Positions 1 to 7,743 of a DNA stretch of 21,653 bases are shown here, one piece after another. The DNA is from Zoogloeaceae bacterium. Its GTDB lineage: Bacteria; Pseudomonadota; Gammaproteobacteria; Burkholderiales; Rhodocyclaceae. The notes beneath the pieces are model-generated. The model ran no database searches and was not told the origin of the DNA. It saw only the letters and a program-made list of their open reading frames with translations. The stretch spans positions 1-21,653 of the forward strand of contig JAITJU010000011.1 of assembly GCA_031278735.1 (NCBI GenBank), in the 5' to 3' direction. The first letter of the stretch is position 1. Each line of letters opens with the position of its first letter. Made by a program: the position numbers and the translations under genes.

Positions 1-1
1 C

Positions 2-16
2 AGCAATCAGGGATGA
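2..16 (+). CDS. flgB: possible last codons of FlgB (partial, left edge)
   Basis: Only a few codons are present. In the frame starting at base 2 the sequence reads Ser-Asn-Gln-Gly-stop, which resembles the short Gln/Gly-rich end of FlgB proximal rod proteins, and flgB normally precedes flgC directly. The next frame is also open and would end at 31-33, overlapping the flgC start as ATGA, so the frame is not certain. The call rests on gene order more than on the residues. Confidence 0.3.
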   Translation, partial: SNQG

Positions 17-29
17 GCGAGGGTAAATC

Positions 30-443
30 ATGAGCCTGTTCAATGTTTTTCAGGTCGCCAGCAGCGCCATGTCGGCGCAGTCCCTGCGGCTCAATACGGT
101 GGCTTCCAACCTGGCGAACGCGGACAGCGCGACATCCGCCAATGGTCAGCCGTATCGCGCCAAGGAAGTGGTGTTTCAGGCAACGCCGATGGGCAACGCG
201 GGCGAGGCTTCGCAGGGGGTCACGGTCAGCCGCATCGTGGAATCCGCCGCGCCGCCGCGCATGACTTACGATCCCGGCAATCCGCTGGCGGACGAACAGG
301 GTTATGTCGCCATGTCCAATGTCGACGCCGTGGAGGAGATGGTCAACATGATCTCCGCTTCGCGCTCCTATCAAACCAATGTCGAAGTCATGAACACCGC
401 CAAGCAGATGCTCATGCGCACCCTGCAGATCGGCGCTCAATAA
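30..443 (+). CDS. flgC: flagellar basal-body rod protein FlgC
   Basis: Proximal rod protein of the flagellar basal body, in the periplasm between the MS ring and the distal rod. The 137 residues match the usual FlgC length. The N-terminus carries the rod/hook signature, with LNTVASNLANADSA at about residues 21-34. The C-terminus carries the matching helical motif (NVDAVEEMVNMISASRSYQTNVEVMNTAKQ region, about 96-125), which pairs with the N-terminal helix in this family. The start is preceded by a GAGGG ribosome site about 6 bases upstream. flgD follows 13 bp downstream, so both belong to the flg operon. Identification is firm. Confidence 0.96.
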   Translation: MSLFNVFQVASSAMSAQSLRLNTVASNLANADSATSANGQPYRAKEVVFQATPMGNAGEASQGVTVSRIVESAAPPRMTYDPGNPLADEQGYVAMSNVDAVEEMVNMISASRSYQTNVEVMNTAKQMLMRTLQIGAQ

Positions 444-456
444 GGAAGGAAGCATC

Positions 457-1125
457 ATGTCCATCAATAGTGACGTCATCAATACCGTCAACGCCAATTC
501 TTCGGGCTACGGCGCGGCGACAACGGCGAGCGCGGCGGCGGAAATGAGCGACCGCTTCATGACGCTCTTTCTGGCGCAGCTCAGGAATCAGGACCCGCTG
601 AATCCGATGGAAAACGCGGAAATGACTTCGCAGCTGGCGCAGATGAACATGGTTTCCGGTCTGGAGCAGCTGAACGCCACCATGCAGACCCTGCTGGGCA
701 GCTACGACGAGGCGCTTTCCCTGCAGGCGGCAAACCTGATCGGCAAAAATGTCCTCGTCCCCGGCGATCAGCTGGCGCTGACGGAAGAAGGCAGCCTTTT
801 CGGCATCGACCTGACGACGCCCGCGGACAAGGTGGAAATCAGCATTCTGGACGCGAATGGCGTGGAAATCGCGCGGCAAAGCCTGGGGCAGCTAAACGCC
901 GGTTCGCAGGCCTTTTACTGGGACGGCACGGATCAGAACGGCGATGTCGCGGCGCCGGGCACATACCGTTTTTCCGTCCTGGCCTCCCTCGCCGGGGAGT
1001 CGGTTGGCGCGACCGCCTTGCAGGCCGGAACGGTCTCCGCGCTGATACGCGGCGGCAATGGTTTTGTCATCGAAGTCGCCGGCGTGGGCAACGTTGCGCT
1101 GGATAATGTTAAACAGGTATTTTGA
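457..1125 (+). CDS. flgD: flagellar hook assembly protein FlgD (hook cap)
   Basis: Hook cap (scaffold) needed for polymerisation of FlgE; it is exported through the flagellar type III system and is absent from the finished flagellum. The 222 residues fit FlgD. The conserved N-terminal block (FMTLFLAQLRNQDPLNPMEN, about residues 34-53, followed by TSQLAQMNMVSGLEQLN) is the family hallmark. The C-terminal half holds the tudor-like and Ig-like regions, including a WDGTDQNGDVAAPGTY motif at about 148-163. A strong AAGGAAGG ribosome site precedes the ATG. It lies between flgC and flgE with gaps of 13 and 24 bp, as expected in the flg operon. Confidence 0.96.
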   Translation: MSINSDVINTVNANSSGYGAATTASAAAEMSDRFMTLFLAQLRNQDPLNPMENAEMTSQLAQMNMVSGLEQLNATMQTLLGSYDEALSLQAANLIGKNVLVPGDQLALTEEGSLFGIDLTTPADKVEISILDANGVEIARQSLGQLNAGSQAFYWDGTDQNGDVAAPGTYRFSVLASLAGESVGATALQAGTVSALIRGGNGFVIEVAGVGNVALDNVKQVF

Positions 1126-1149
1126 AAACGGATTCATCAGGAGAACATC

Positions 1150-2541
1150 ATGGCGTTCCAACAAGGTTTGAGCGGACTCAACGTCTATTCCAAAGCACTG
1201 GATGTCGTCAGCAACAATATCGCCAACGCCAGCACGGTTGGCTTCAAGGCGTCGTCGGCGCATTTCGCCGATGTCTATGCCGGGGCGCTGAACGGCGCGG
1301 CGAATTCGCAGATCGGCATTGGCGTCAGTCTGATGGCGGTGCAGCAGCAATTCACCCAGGGCAATGTGAGCGTCACCAACAACGGCATGGACATGGCGAT
1401 CAGCGGCAACGGGTTTTTCCGCTTCCAGAAAAGCCCCAACGACCTGACGCCCTATTACAGCCGCAACGGGCAATTCCATCTGGACAAGGACGGCTATATC
1501 GTCAATTCCAACGGCTGTTTTCTGACCGGCTACGATTCGCCCGACGGCGAAACCATCAACACCGCTTCCATCGTGCCGCTCACCGTCGGCACGGGCGCGA
1601 TTCCGCCCAAGCAGACGGGCTGGTCTACATTGGTCAACCAGACCGATGGCGGGCTGAAAGTGGGCGTAAACCTGGACGCGCGCGACGAATCCTCGGCAAC
1701 GGTAAGCGTCGGCAGCGACTGGGAGCAACTCACGCCCTTTGCCTGGAATGCGACGTTTCAGTCGAGCATGTTCAATTATTCCACCCCGGCGGCAATCTAC
1801 GATCAGGCCGGCACCATGCACACCCTGACCAATTATTACGTGCGTACGGGCGATACGGGCGTGGCGGCGCGCACCTGGGACGTGTATACCGTCATCGACA
1901 ACAAATATCTGGTTTCCGCCACGCCCAACACCCTGGTCTTCAACGCGGACGGCACGCTGAGCACGACCAACGCCCGCTTTGAACTGGACATGTCCCAGAC
2001 CCTCATGCAGGACGGCACCATCGTGGATTTGACCGCCGACACGCCCACGTGGCCCGCCACTGTCTCCTACAACTGGTTCCAGGCCACCACGCCAAGCGGC
2101 AAAGCCTTCTACCTCGACCTGAGCGAGACCACGCAATTCGGGATGCCGAACAATGTCGACGCCATCACGCAGGACGGCTACATCGCCGGGTCGCTCACCA
2201 ACCTTTCCGTTTCGCAGGAAGGCTATGTGATGGCAAGCTACAGCAACGGGCAGAACAAGATGATGGGGCAGGTCATCCTCGCGGAATTCGCCAATCCAAA
2301 CGGCCTGCAAAGCACCGGCAGCAACATGTGGATCGAGACGTACACCTCCGGTCAGGCCACCATCGGCGTGCCGGGCGGCGGCACGCGCGGCATCGTGGAG
2401 TCCGGGCAGGTGGAGGATTCCAACGTCGATCTGACGCAGGAACTGGTCAACATGATTGTCATGCAGCGGAACTATCAGGCCAACGCCCAGACGATCAAGA
2501 CGCAGGATCAGATCATGTCGACCCTGGTGAATCTGCGGTAA
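1150..2541 (+). CDS. flgE: flagellar hook protein FlgE
   Basis: Main subunit of the flagellar hook, the universal joint between rod and filament. The 463 residues are within the usual range. The N-terminus (MAFQQGLSGLNVYSKALDVV, then SNNIANASTVGFK) is the rod/hook domain. NGMDMAISGNGFFRFQ (about residues 78-93) starts the FlgE/F/G core domain. The end (DLTQELVNMIVMQRNYQANAQ... and final STLVNLR) is the C-terminal coiled-coil helix. An AGGAG ribosome site lies 6 bases before the ATG. It is followed by an unusually long 222-bp gap before flgF. Confidence 0.97.
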   Translation: MAFQQGLSGLNVYSKALDVVSNNIANASTVGFKASSAHFADVYAGALNGAANSQIGIGVSLMAVQQQFTQGNVSVTNNGMDMAISGNGFFRFQKSPNDLTPYYSRNGQFHLDKDGYIVNSNGCFLTGYDSPDGETINTASIVPLTVGTGAIPPKQTGWSTLVNQTDGGLKVGVNLDARDESSATVSVGSDWEQLTPFAWNATFQSSMFNYSTPAAIYDQAGTMHTLTNYYVRTGDTGVAARTWDVYTVIDNKYLVSATPNTLVFNADGTLSTTNARFELDMSQTLMQDGTIVDLTADTPTWPATVSYNWFQATTPSGKAFYLDLSETTQFGMPNNVDAITQDGYIAGSLTNLSVSQEGYVMASYSNGQNKMMGQVILAEFANPNGLQSTGSNMWIETYTSGQATIGVPGGGTRGIVESGQVEDSNVDLTQELVNMIVMQRNYQANAQTIKTQDQIMSTLVNLR

Positions 2542-2763
2542 GGCCGTCCAGATGAAAGGCGTTCATTCGATGTGCCGCGTCTTCCTTCTATTCCTGCGGG
2601 CGCGGCCAGCGGCCTGGATCGGCGGACGGCGGCGTCCGTCCCGCGTCCCCGGCTGCTTGCCGCGCGGCGCGGCGCGCTTCTTTCCTTCTCCGGCGCGATA
2701 TGCCGCCGCCCGCGCCCTTGCGGGCGGACAGGGAAGGAGAAGGCGTCCGCAAGGGAGCAGCGC
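2542..2763 (+). other. hairpin-rich flgE-flgF intergenic spacer
   Basis: This gap is far larger than the other gaps in the operon (13-32 bp). It is very GC-rich and holds several inverted repeats. One has 6-bp arms at 2624-2629/2636-2641. Another has 8-bp arms CCGCCCGC/GCGGGCGG at 2706-2713/2720-2727 with a 6-base loop. This second hairpin sits inside an outer 8-bp pair CCTTCTCC/GGAGAAGG at 2684-2691/2736-2743. No T-run follows, so it is not a classical terminator. The frame of flgF stays open through it, but the translated residues look unlike any rod protein. It may be an RNA-processing or attenuating structure, or the remnant of a palindromic repeat. Confidence 0.5.
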
Positions 2764-3507
2764 ATGGATCGCCTGATTTACACCGCCATGACCGGCGCCA
2801 AGCATGTATTCCTGCAACAGGCGGGCGTCGCCAACAATCTCGCCAACGCCAGCACCATCGGCTTCAAGGCGCAGATGCATCGTTTCGAGGCCGTGCCGGT
2901 GCTTTCCGAGGCCATGCCCAGCCGCGCCTTCGTGGTTGACGCCTCCATACAGGACATCTTCGACGAAGGCCCGATTCTGCGCACCGACAACCCGCTCGAT
3001 GTCGCCATCGACGGCCCCGGCTGGCTGGCGGTGCAGGATAAGCGCGGCGAGGAAGCCTATACCCGCGCCGGCGCCCTGGAAGTCAATGTGAACGGGGTGC
3101 TGCAAACCAAGAGCGGCTACATTCTGCAAGGCGACGGCGGCCCCATCGCCATCCCGCCCGACAACCACATCGCCATCGGCGGCGACGGCACCGTTTCCGT
3201 CATTCCCACCTTTGGCAATCCCAACGTGGTCAATGTGGTCGGACGCCTGAAACTCGTCAATCCGCCGGAAAACAATCTCGCGCGCGGCGACGACGGCCTG
3301 TTTCGCCGGAAGGACGGCGGACTCTCGCCGATGGATGAAACCGTGCGCGTCACCTCCGGCAACCTTGAAGGCAGCAATGTAAACGCGGCGGAAACGATGG
3401 TGCAGCTCATCAGCCTTTCCCGCCAGTTTGAAATGCAGATAAAGCTCCTGCAAACCGCAGACCGCAACGCGCAGACCGCCGACAAACTCTTGTCCATAAC
3501 GGGCTGA
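2764..3507 (+). CDS. flgF: flagellar basal-body rod protein FlgF
   Basis: Proximal/distal rod component. The chosen start (MDRLIYTAMTGAKH) gives 247 residues, the normal FlgF length, and has an AGGGAG ribosome site 6 bases upstream. The frame is open 192 bases further 5', but that extension is low-complexity and precedes the conserved N-terminus, so it is not part of the protein. Visible motifs are the ANNLANASTIGFKA rod signature at about residues 22-35, the NPLDVAIDGPGWLAVQ core motif at about 78-93, and a C-terminal GSNVNAAETMVQLISLSRQFEMQIKLLQTADRNAQ helix. flgG follows 32 bp downstream. Confidence 0.95.
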   Translation: MDRLIYTAMTGAKHVFLQQAGVANNLANASTIGFKAQMHRFEAVPVLSEAMPSRAFVVDASIQDIFDEGPILRTDNPLDVAIDGPGWLAVQDKRGEEAYTRAGALEVNVNGVLQTKSGYILQGDGGPIAIPPDNHIAIGGDGTVSVIPTFGNPNVVNVVGRLKLVNPPENNLARGDDGLFRRKDGGLSPMDETVRVTSGNLEGSNVNAAETMVQLISLSRQFEMQIKLLQTADRNAQTADKLLSITG

Positions 3508-3539
3508 CGCCTTTTCGGGAATACAACAGGAAAACCGCC

Positions 3540-4322
3540 ATGATTCGCTCACTCTGGATTGCCCGCACCGGCCTTGACGCCCAGCAGACCAACATCGACG
3601 TCATCGCCAACAACCTCGCCAACGTTTCCACCGGCGGCTTCAAGAAATCCCGCGCCGTCTTCGAGGACTTGCTCTATCAGGTCATCCGCCAGCCGGGCGC
3701 GCAATCCACCCAGCAAACGCAGGCTTCCAACGGCCTGCAACTGGGCACCGGCGTGCAGCCCGTCTCCACCGCCCGCATTTTCACGCAGGGCAATCCGCAA
3801 TTCACCGACAACGCGCTCGATGTCGCCATCAACGGCAACGGCTTCCTGCAAATCCTGCTGCCCGACGGCACGACCGCCTACACCCGCAACGGCTCCTTCC
3901 AGAAAGACAATCAGGGCAACATCGTCACGCCCGACGGCTATCCATTGCAGCCGAACATCAATATCCCGGAAAACGCGCTGGCGCTCACCATCGGCACGGA
4001 CGGCGTCGTCACCGTCACCCAGTCCGGCGTTGTGCAGCCGACGCAGATCGGCGCAATCCAGCTGGCCACTTTCATCAACCCCGGCGGCCTCCTGTCGATG
4101 GGCAGCAACTTTTTTCTGGAAACCGGCTCTTCCGGCGCGCCGACCCCCAACACGCCCGGCCAGAATGGCGCGGGCACACTGGAACAGAAGTACATCGAAA
4201 CATCCAACGTCGATGTCGCCGAGGAACTGGTGAGCATGATCGAAGCGCAGCGCGCCTACGAACTCAACTCCAAGGTCGTCTCCACTTCCGACCAGATGCT
4301 GGCCAGGCTGACGCAGATGTAA
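3540..4322 (+). CDS. flgG: flagellar distal rod protein FlgG
   Basis: Distal rod protein; about two dozen copies form the drive shaft through the P and L rings. Its 260 residues match the highly conserved FlgG length. The N-terminus (MIRSLWIARTGLDAQQTNIDVIANNLANVSTGGFKKSRAVFEDLLYQ) is diagnostic. NALDVAINGNGFLQI is the core motif, and ETSNVDVAEELVSMIEAQRAYELNSKVVSTSDQMLARLTQM is the canonical C-terminus. An AGGAAAA ribosome site precedes the ATG. In most relatives flgH (L-ring) comes next; here the flagellar run ends and an unrelated regulator follows. Confidence 0.97.
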   Translation: MIRSLWIARTGLDAQQTNIDVIANNLANVSTGGFKKSRAVFEDLLYQVIRQPGAQSTQQTQASNGLQLGTGVQPVSTARIFTQGNPQFTDNALDVAINGNGFLQILLPDGTTAYTRNGSFQKDNQGNIVTPDGYPLQPNINIPENALALTIGTDGVVTVTQSGVVQPTQIGAIQLATFINPGGLLSMGSNFFLETGSSGAPTPNTPGQNGAGTLEQKYIETSNVDVAEELVSMIEAQRAYELNSKVVSTSDQMLARLTQM

Positions 4323-4323
4323 T

Positions 4324-4350
4324 CCTCGCGGCGGCGTCCCTCCGCCGAGG
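4324..4350 (+). terminator. weak stem-loop just after flgG
   Basis: An imperfect hairpin starts 2 bases after the flgG stop. CCTCG plus GCGG (with a 2-base bulge) pairs with CCGCCGAGG around a 7-base loop. No U-tract follows directly; the nearest T-run (seven T, about 4390-4396) is 40 bases away. It may act as a 3'-end stabiliser or a weak/Rho-assisted terminator of the flg operon. Low certainty. Confidence 0.3.
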
Positions 4351-4399
4351 AATGCGCGCCGCGGGCGAGAAGCGGTAACGGTGTTCAACTTTTTTTCGC

Positions 4400-4418
4400 T
4401 GTGGTAATTTTTGTGGTA
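4400..4418 (+). promoter_or_regulatory. direct repeat TGTGGTA x2 upstream of the XRE-cupin gene
   Basis: Two exact copies of TGTGGTA (4400-4406 and 4412-4418) start 12 bp apart in an AT-rich island within otherwise GC-rich DNA. They lie about 90 bp before the regulator's ATG. The position suits an operator or promoter element for the XRE-cupin gene. The reading is inferred from position only. Confidence 0.25.
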
Positions 4419-4509
4419 CATTCGCCGCCTGTCCCGCGGACTGGAGAACGGCGTTTCTGGCGTTGTCGGCGCGGGGCATTTTTCCTCGCACATCACGCCC
4501 GGCTTTTTC

Positions 4510-5106
4510 ATGAACGGAACCGACAACAGTCTCGAACGCTATCTGGGGAACTGCATCAAGGACATACGGCGCTCGCACGGCTTGACCATCGCCGATGTCG
4601 CCGCCCGCTCCGGCATCAGCCGGGGGATGCTCTCGCGCATCGAGAACGCCCAGACCGCCACCAGTCTGGATACCCTTTCCCGTCTGGCGCAGGCGCTTGG
4701 CGTCTCGCTGGCTTCGCTGTTTCGCGGCTACGACACCAAGGACGGCAGCGCCCAACTGGTGCGAAAGAACGAGGGCATGGAAGTGGTGCGGCGCGGCACC
4801 AAGCGCGGCCACACCTATCATCTGCTCGCCTACGACCAGGGGCCGAGAAAAAACTTTGAACCCTTCCTCATTTCCATCGATCACGACTCCGAGACCTTTC
4901 CCGTTTTTGAGCATCCCGGCACGGAATTCATCTATATGCTCGCAGGCGAAATCGAATACCGTCATGGCCAGAATACCTATGTCCTGAAGCCGGGCGACGC
5001 GCTCACCTTTCGCGGCGACATTCCGCACGGCCCGGAAACCCTTGTCTGTTGCCCCATCCGTTTTTTGAGCGTCCTGATGTATCCCGACGGCGGGGACGCC
5101 CAATGA
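4510..5106 (+). CDS. XRE-family transcriptional regulator with C-terminal cupin domain
   Basis: A DNA-binding regulator whose C-terminal cupin is expected to sense a small ligand. Residues 10-71 form the helix-turn-helix (LTIADVAARSGISRGMLSRIENAQTATSLDTLSRLAQALGVSLASLF). Residues about 115-190 form a cupin barrel, with PGTEFIYMLAGEIEY and LKPGDALTFRGDIPHGPE giving the two cupin motifs. The ATG chosen gives 198 residues, typical of this class. An upstream TTG at 4411 would add 33 unconserved residues across the probable promoter. The ribosome site is weak. Its stop overlaps the next gene's start (ATGA), so the two are co-translated. The ligand and targets are not known; the neighbouring acetyltransferase is the obvious candidate target. 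Confidence 0.85.
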   Translation: MNGTDNSLERYLGNCIKDIRRSHGLTIADVAARSGISRGMLSRIENAQTATSLDTLSRLAQALGVSLASLFRGYDTKDGSAQLVRKNEGMEVVRRGTKRGHTYHLLAYDQGPRKNFEPFLISIDHDSETFPVFEHPGTEFIYMLAGEIEYRHGQNTYVLKPGDALTFRGDIPHGPETLVCCPIRFLSVLMYPDGGDAQ

Positions 5107-5609
5107 GCGCCGCCATTCGCGTGGAGGCCGCCGCCGCGTCCGACGTTCCCGTCTTGTGCGCGCTGCTTGCCCTGCTGTTTTCCATCGAGCAGGATTTTTG
5201 CCCCGACCTGGAAAAACAGCGGCGCGGACTGGAATGCCTGCTGCAAAGACCGGAAAACGGCGTCATCCTCGTTGCCCGCGACATGGCGGGGCGCCATGAC
5301 GATGCCCTTCCGAATCCCCCAAAGCCCGCCATCGGCATGATCAGCGTCCAACTGGTCATTTCCACCGCCTGCGGCGCGCCCTCCGCCTGGGTCGAGGATG
5401 TCGTCGTCGCGCCCGCGTACCGGAAAATGGGCATAGGCCGTCAACTGCTTGCCGCCGCCGCGGACTGGGCCAACCGGAAAGACGCTCGCCGCCTGCAACT
5501 TCTTGCCGACGCCGACAACGCGCCCGCGCGCTCCTTTTACACGCGGCTCGGCTGGCAACCCACGCGCCTGTTCGCCTGGCGTTCAAGTCAGGGGCTGGAC
5601 GCTTCCTGA
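5103..5609 (+). CDS. GNAT-family N-acetyltransferase
   Basis: Transfers an acetyl group from acetyl-CoA to an amine; the substrate cannot be read from sequence. In the 168 residues, VEDVVVAPAYRKMGIGRQLLAAAADWA (about 98-124) contains the acetyl-CoA pyrophosphate loop R-x-x-G-x-G. LQLLADADNAPARSFYTRLGWQPT is the C-terminal beta-alpha motif of the fold. The start overlaps the stop of the XRE-cupin gene by 4 bp, which is why this ATG is preferred to one 54 bases earlier. The gene converges with ubiV, with 41 bp between them and no clear terminator. Confidence 0.85.
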   Translation: MSAAIRVEAAAASDVPVLCALLALLFSIEQDFCPDLEKQRRGLECLLQRPENGVILVARDMAGRHDDALPNPPKPAIGMISVQLVISTACGAPSAWVEDVVVAPAYRKMGIGRQLLAAAADWANRKDARRLQLLADADNAPARSFYTRLGWQPTRLFAWRSSQGLDAS

Positions 5610-5650
5610 AAGGGGGGCTGTTGTTCCGCGGGTTATTGCCTGTCCGCCGC

Positions 5651-6574
5651 TCATGCCGTTTCCGGCGCGCGCTGCTCCATGCCGGCCCCGCCGAACCAGT
5701 AGCCGTTGCAGAATCCGGCCTCGTCGGCGACATGCGCCAGCGCGTCGGCTTCCACGTTCTGGCCGCGGCAGGCGGCGGCAAAGGCGGTGAGGATGGCGTC
5801 CATGTGCGTATCCTGCGGCGAAACGCGGATGGCCTCGACGCCCATGCGCAGGATGTCGGGCATTTGCGCCAGCAGGTTGCAGGTTTGCGCCGACATGGTC
5901 TGGATGCCGTTGATGTCGAGAAAAGGCTGTCCTTCCCGCGTCTTGACCAGCAGGCCATGCGGATGTTCCAGGCAACGGAACTGGCAATTGTCCTTGTTCA
6001 GCTCGTAATGGCGGGCGGTGAAGCAGCGGGCGGAAAAGGCCAGCGGCAGCTTGCCGAAGACGAACAGTTCCGTCGTCATGGTCTTGGGGCGGCTGCGGTG
6101 CAGGGCGGCAGCCATGTCGCGCGAGGCTTCCAGCGGCGGCACGAAGGCGACGCCGCCCGCGCGCGCGTACCAGTGCAGGGTGGCGGCGTTGTAGATGTTC
6201 AGATGCGCGCCGCAGACGAAAGGCAATCCCCGTTCCGCGGCGATGCCGACCGCGCCCAGGTCATTGACTTCCAGCGTCAGGCGTTCTTTTTCCGTCAGCG
6301 CGCGCAGGGCGCGCAGATCGCTTTCGGATTCCAGCAGCGCCTGCGCCGACAGCGCCACTTTCTTGCCGCGCCCCATGAGATCGCGCGCCAGTTGCAGCCA
6401 GTCGTCGGCGCGCAATTGCTGGCGGCGGGAACAGACGACCTCGCCCAGATAAAAAGTGTCGATGGCCGGATGATCGGCCAGATCGGCATAGAACTTCAGG
6501 ACTTTTTCACGCGGCCAGAACCAGAGGATCGGGCCGAGCGTGATTTTGGGAATGCAAGGTTGCGTCATATTCAT
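5651..6574 (-). CDS. ubiV: UbiV, O2-independent ubiquinone hydroxylation protein (U32 family)
   Basis: Works with UbiU (and UbiT) to hydroxylate the ubiquinone ring without oxygen, using prephenate-dependent chemistry known from E. coli. The protein belongs to the peptidase U32 family but is not a protease. The 4Fe-4S ligands are visible: C48 (YLGEVVCSRR) and C184, C197 and C201 in SARCFTARHYELNKDNCQFRC. LGPILWFWP near the N-terminus and LDINGIQTMSA are also typical. Two starts are possible. The ATG at 6574 has its AAGG only 2 bases away, while the second ATG at 6568 has it 8 bases away, so a 305-residue form may be the real product. The gene follows ubiU by 39 bp. Confidence 0.93.
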   Translation of the reverse strand: MNMTQPCIPKITLGPILWFWPREKVLKFYADLADHPAIDTFYLGEVVCSRRQQLRADDWLQLARDLMGRGKKVALSAQALLESESDLRALRALTEKERLTLEVNDLGAVGIAAERGLPFVCGAHLNIYNAATLHWYARAGGVAFVPPLEASRDMAAALHRSRPKTMTTELFVFGKLPLAFSARCFTARHYELNKDNCQFRCLEHPHGLLVKTREGQPFLDINGIQTMSAQTCNLLAQMPDILRMGVEAIRVSPQDTHMDAILTAFAAACRGQNVEADALAHVADEAGFCNGYWFGGAGMEQRAPETA

Positions 6575-6613
6575 GGCCTTTTTTCGGGGAGGGGACGAGG
6601 ATGCGGCAATGCT

Positions 6614-7660
6614 TCAGCGCCACGGGCGGTTATACGCGCCGAGCGTGACCTGCTGCCCTTCGGAGACGCGCGCCAGTTCCGCCTGCCAAAGGGCGTCCAC
6701 CTGATAGGCGACGCCGCGCCGCGCCGCCTCGATCGCGCTGTCCAGCGCCGCGCGCATGACCCTGGTCACCTGGGCGACGTAAGCCGGGCTGCGCTGGCGA
6801 CCCTCGATTTTGACGGCGGCGACGCCGATGCTGATGATCTGCGGCAGCACGGCCAGCACGTTCAGGCTGGTGGGTTCTTCCAGCGCGTAATAGGTTTCGT
6901 CCCGCACGGTGAAGCGCCCTTTGCACAGCACCGGATACCCCGCCGATTCCTGCGGCGCGAAGGTGTCGATGAGCACGCCGTTCAGCCGCGCGTCCATGTG
7001 CTCGCCGGGAACCTCGCCGCCGCGCGCCGGACGTTTTTCCCAGCGCACGAATTTGGCGGGCGAACAGGCGCCCGCGACATTGGGGGATTTGCCGGTGGCG
7101 TAGGAAGAAAGCCAGCAGCGTCCCTCGTTCATCACGCACAGGCTGCCGAAGCCGAAAACCTCCACTTCCGTCGTGGTGTGGGCGATCAGGTTTTCCACCT
7201 GCGCCAGCGTCAAGACGCGCGGCAGCACGACGCGGCGGATGCCGAAAGCGCGGCGGCAGAAGTTGATGGCCTCGTAATTGGTGGCCGATCCCTGCACGGA
7301 AAGATGCAGATGGAGATCGGGATGATGTTCGCGCGCGTAGGCCATGAGGCCGACATCCGCGAGGATGAGCGCGTCCGCGCCGAGGCCTGCCGCCGTGTCG
7401 ACCGCCTTTTGCCAGGCGGCCTCGCGTCCGGGCTGCGGATAGGTGTTGATGGCGAGCAGGACTTCCCGGCCATGCCGGTGGGCGTAGTCCACGCCGGCGG
7501 CGAGCGTTCTGTCGTCGAAATTCAGACCGGCGAAATTGCGCGCGTTGGTGTCGTCCCTGAACCCGGCGTATACCGCGTCCGCGCCGTGATCGACGGCCGC
7601 CTTCAAGGCGGGCAGACTGCCGGCGGGACAAATCAGGGCGGGGGTTTTGCCTGCGTTCAT
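6614..7660 (-). CDS. ubiU: UbiU, O2-independent ubiquinone hydroxylation protein (U32 family)
   Basis: Partner of UbiV in anaerobic ubiquinone synthesis; the two form a heterodimer, each with a 4Fe-4S cluster. The 348 residues start with ALICPAGSLPALKAAVDHGADAVYAGF, the U32 signature for this group. The cluster cysteines are C175 and C182 (FGSLCVMNEGRC), C199 (VAGACSPA) and C246 (YPVLCKGRF). VKIEGRQRSPAYVAQVTRVMRAALD near the C-terminus is also conserved. The gene is slightly longer than E. coli UbiU (331). The start has AGGAG/AAGG sequences just upstream. Gene order ubiU-ubiV is the usual one; ubiT is not in the window. Confidence 0.93.
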   Translation of the reverse strand: MNAGKTPALICPAGSLPALKAAVDHGADAVYAGFRDDTNARNFAGLNFDDRTLAAGVDYAHRHGREVLLAINTYPQPGREAAWQKAVDTAAGLGADALILADVGLMAYAREHHPDLHLHLSVQGSATNYEAINFCRRAFGIRRVVLPRVLTLAQVENLIAHTTTEVEVFGFGSLCVMNEGRCWLSSYATGKSPNVAGACSPAKFVRWEKRPARGGEVPGEHMDARLNGVLIDTFAPQESAGYPVLCKGRFTVRDETYYALEEPTSLNVLAVLPQIISIGVAAVKIEGRQRSPAYVAQVTRVMRAALDSAIEAARRGVAYQVDALWQAELARVSEGQQVTLGAYNRPWR

Positions 7661-7700
7661 GGCGCCTTCAAACTCCTGTTGCGTGGGTCAGAGACGGACA

Positions 7701-7706
7701 AGTATA
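7701..7706 (-). promoter_or_regulatory. candidate -10 box of the ubiU-ubiV unit
   Basis: On the minus strand TATACT lies within an AT-rich CATATATACTTG stretch, about 40 bases before the ubiU ATG, in the 83-bp gap behind the flavoprotein gene. A convincing -35 is not seen. In E. coli ubiUV is activated by Fnr, but no clear TTGAT-N4-ATCAA box is visible here. It supports ubiUV having its own start site. Confidence 0.35.
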
Positions 7707-7743
7707 TATGCGCGCCAGCCGCTTCCGATCGGGCGGCAAGGTT

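Noticed and set aside
892..2310. 472-residue minus-strand open frame across flgD-flgE
   Set aside because: A shadow of FlgE; no start signal and no recognisable domain.
2572..2763. N-terminal extension of FlgF by 64 residues
   Set aside because: The extension is low-complexity and precedes the canonical FlgF start, which has its own good ribosome site.
4411..4509. TTG start giving a 231-residue XRE-cupin protein
   Set aside because: No ribosome site; the added residues are not part of the helix-turn-helix family and overlap the likely promoter.
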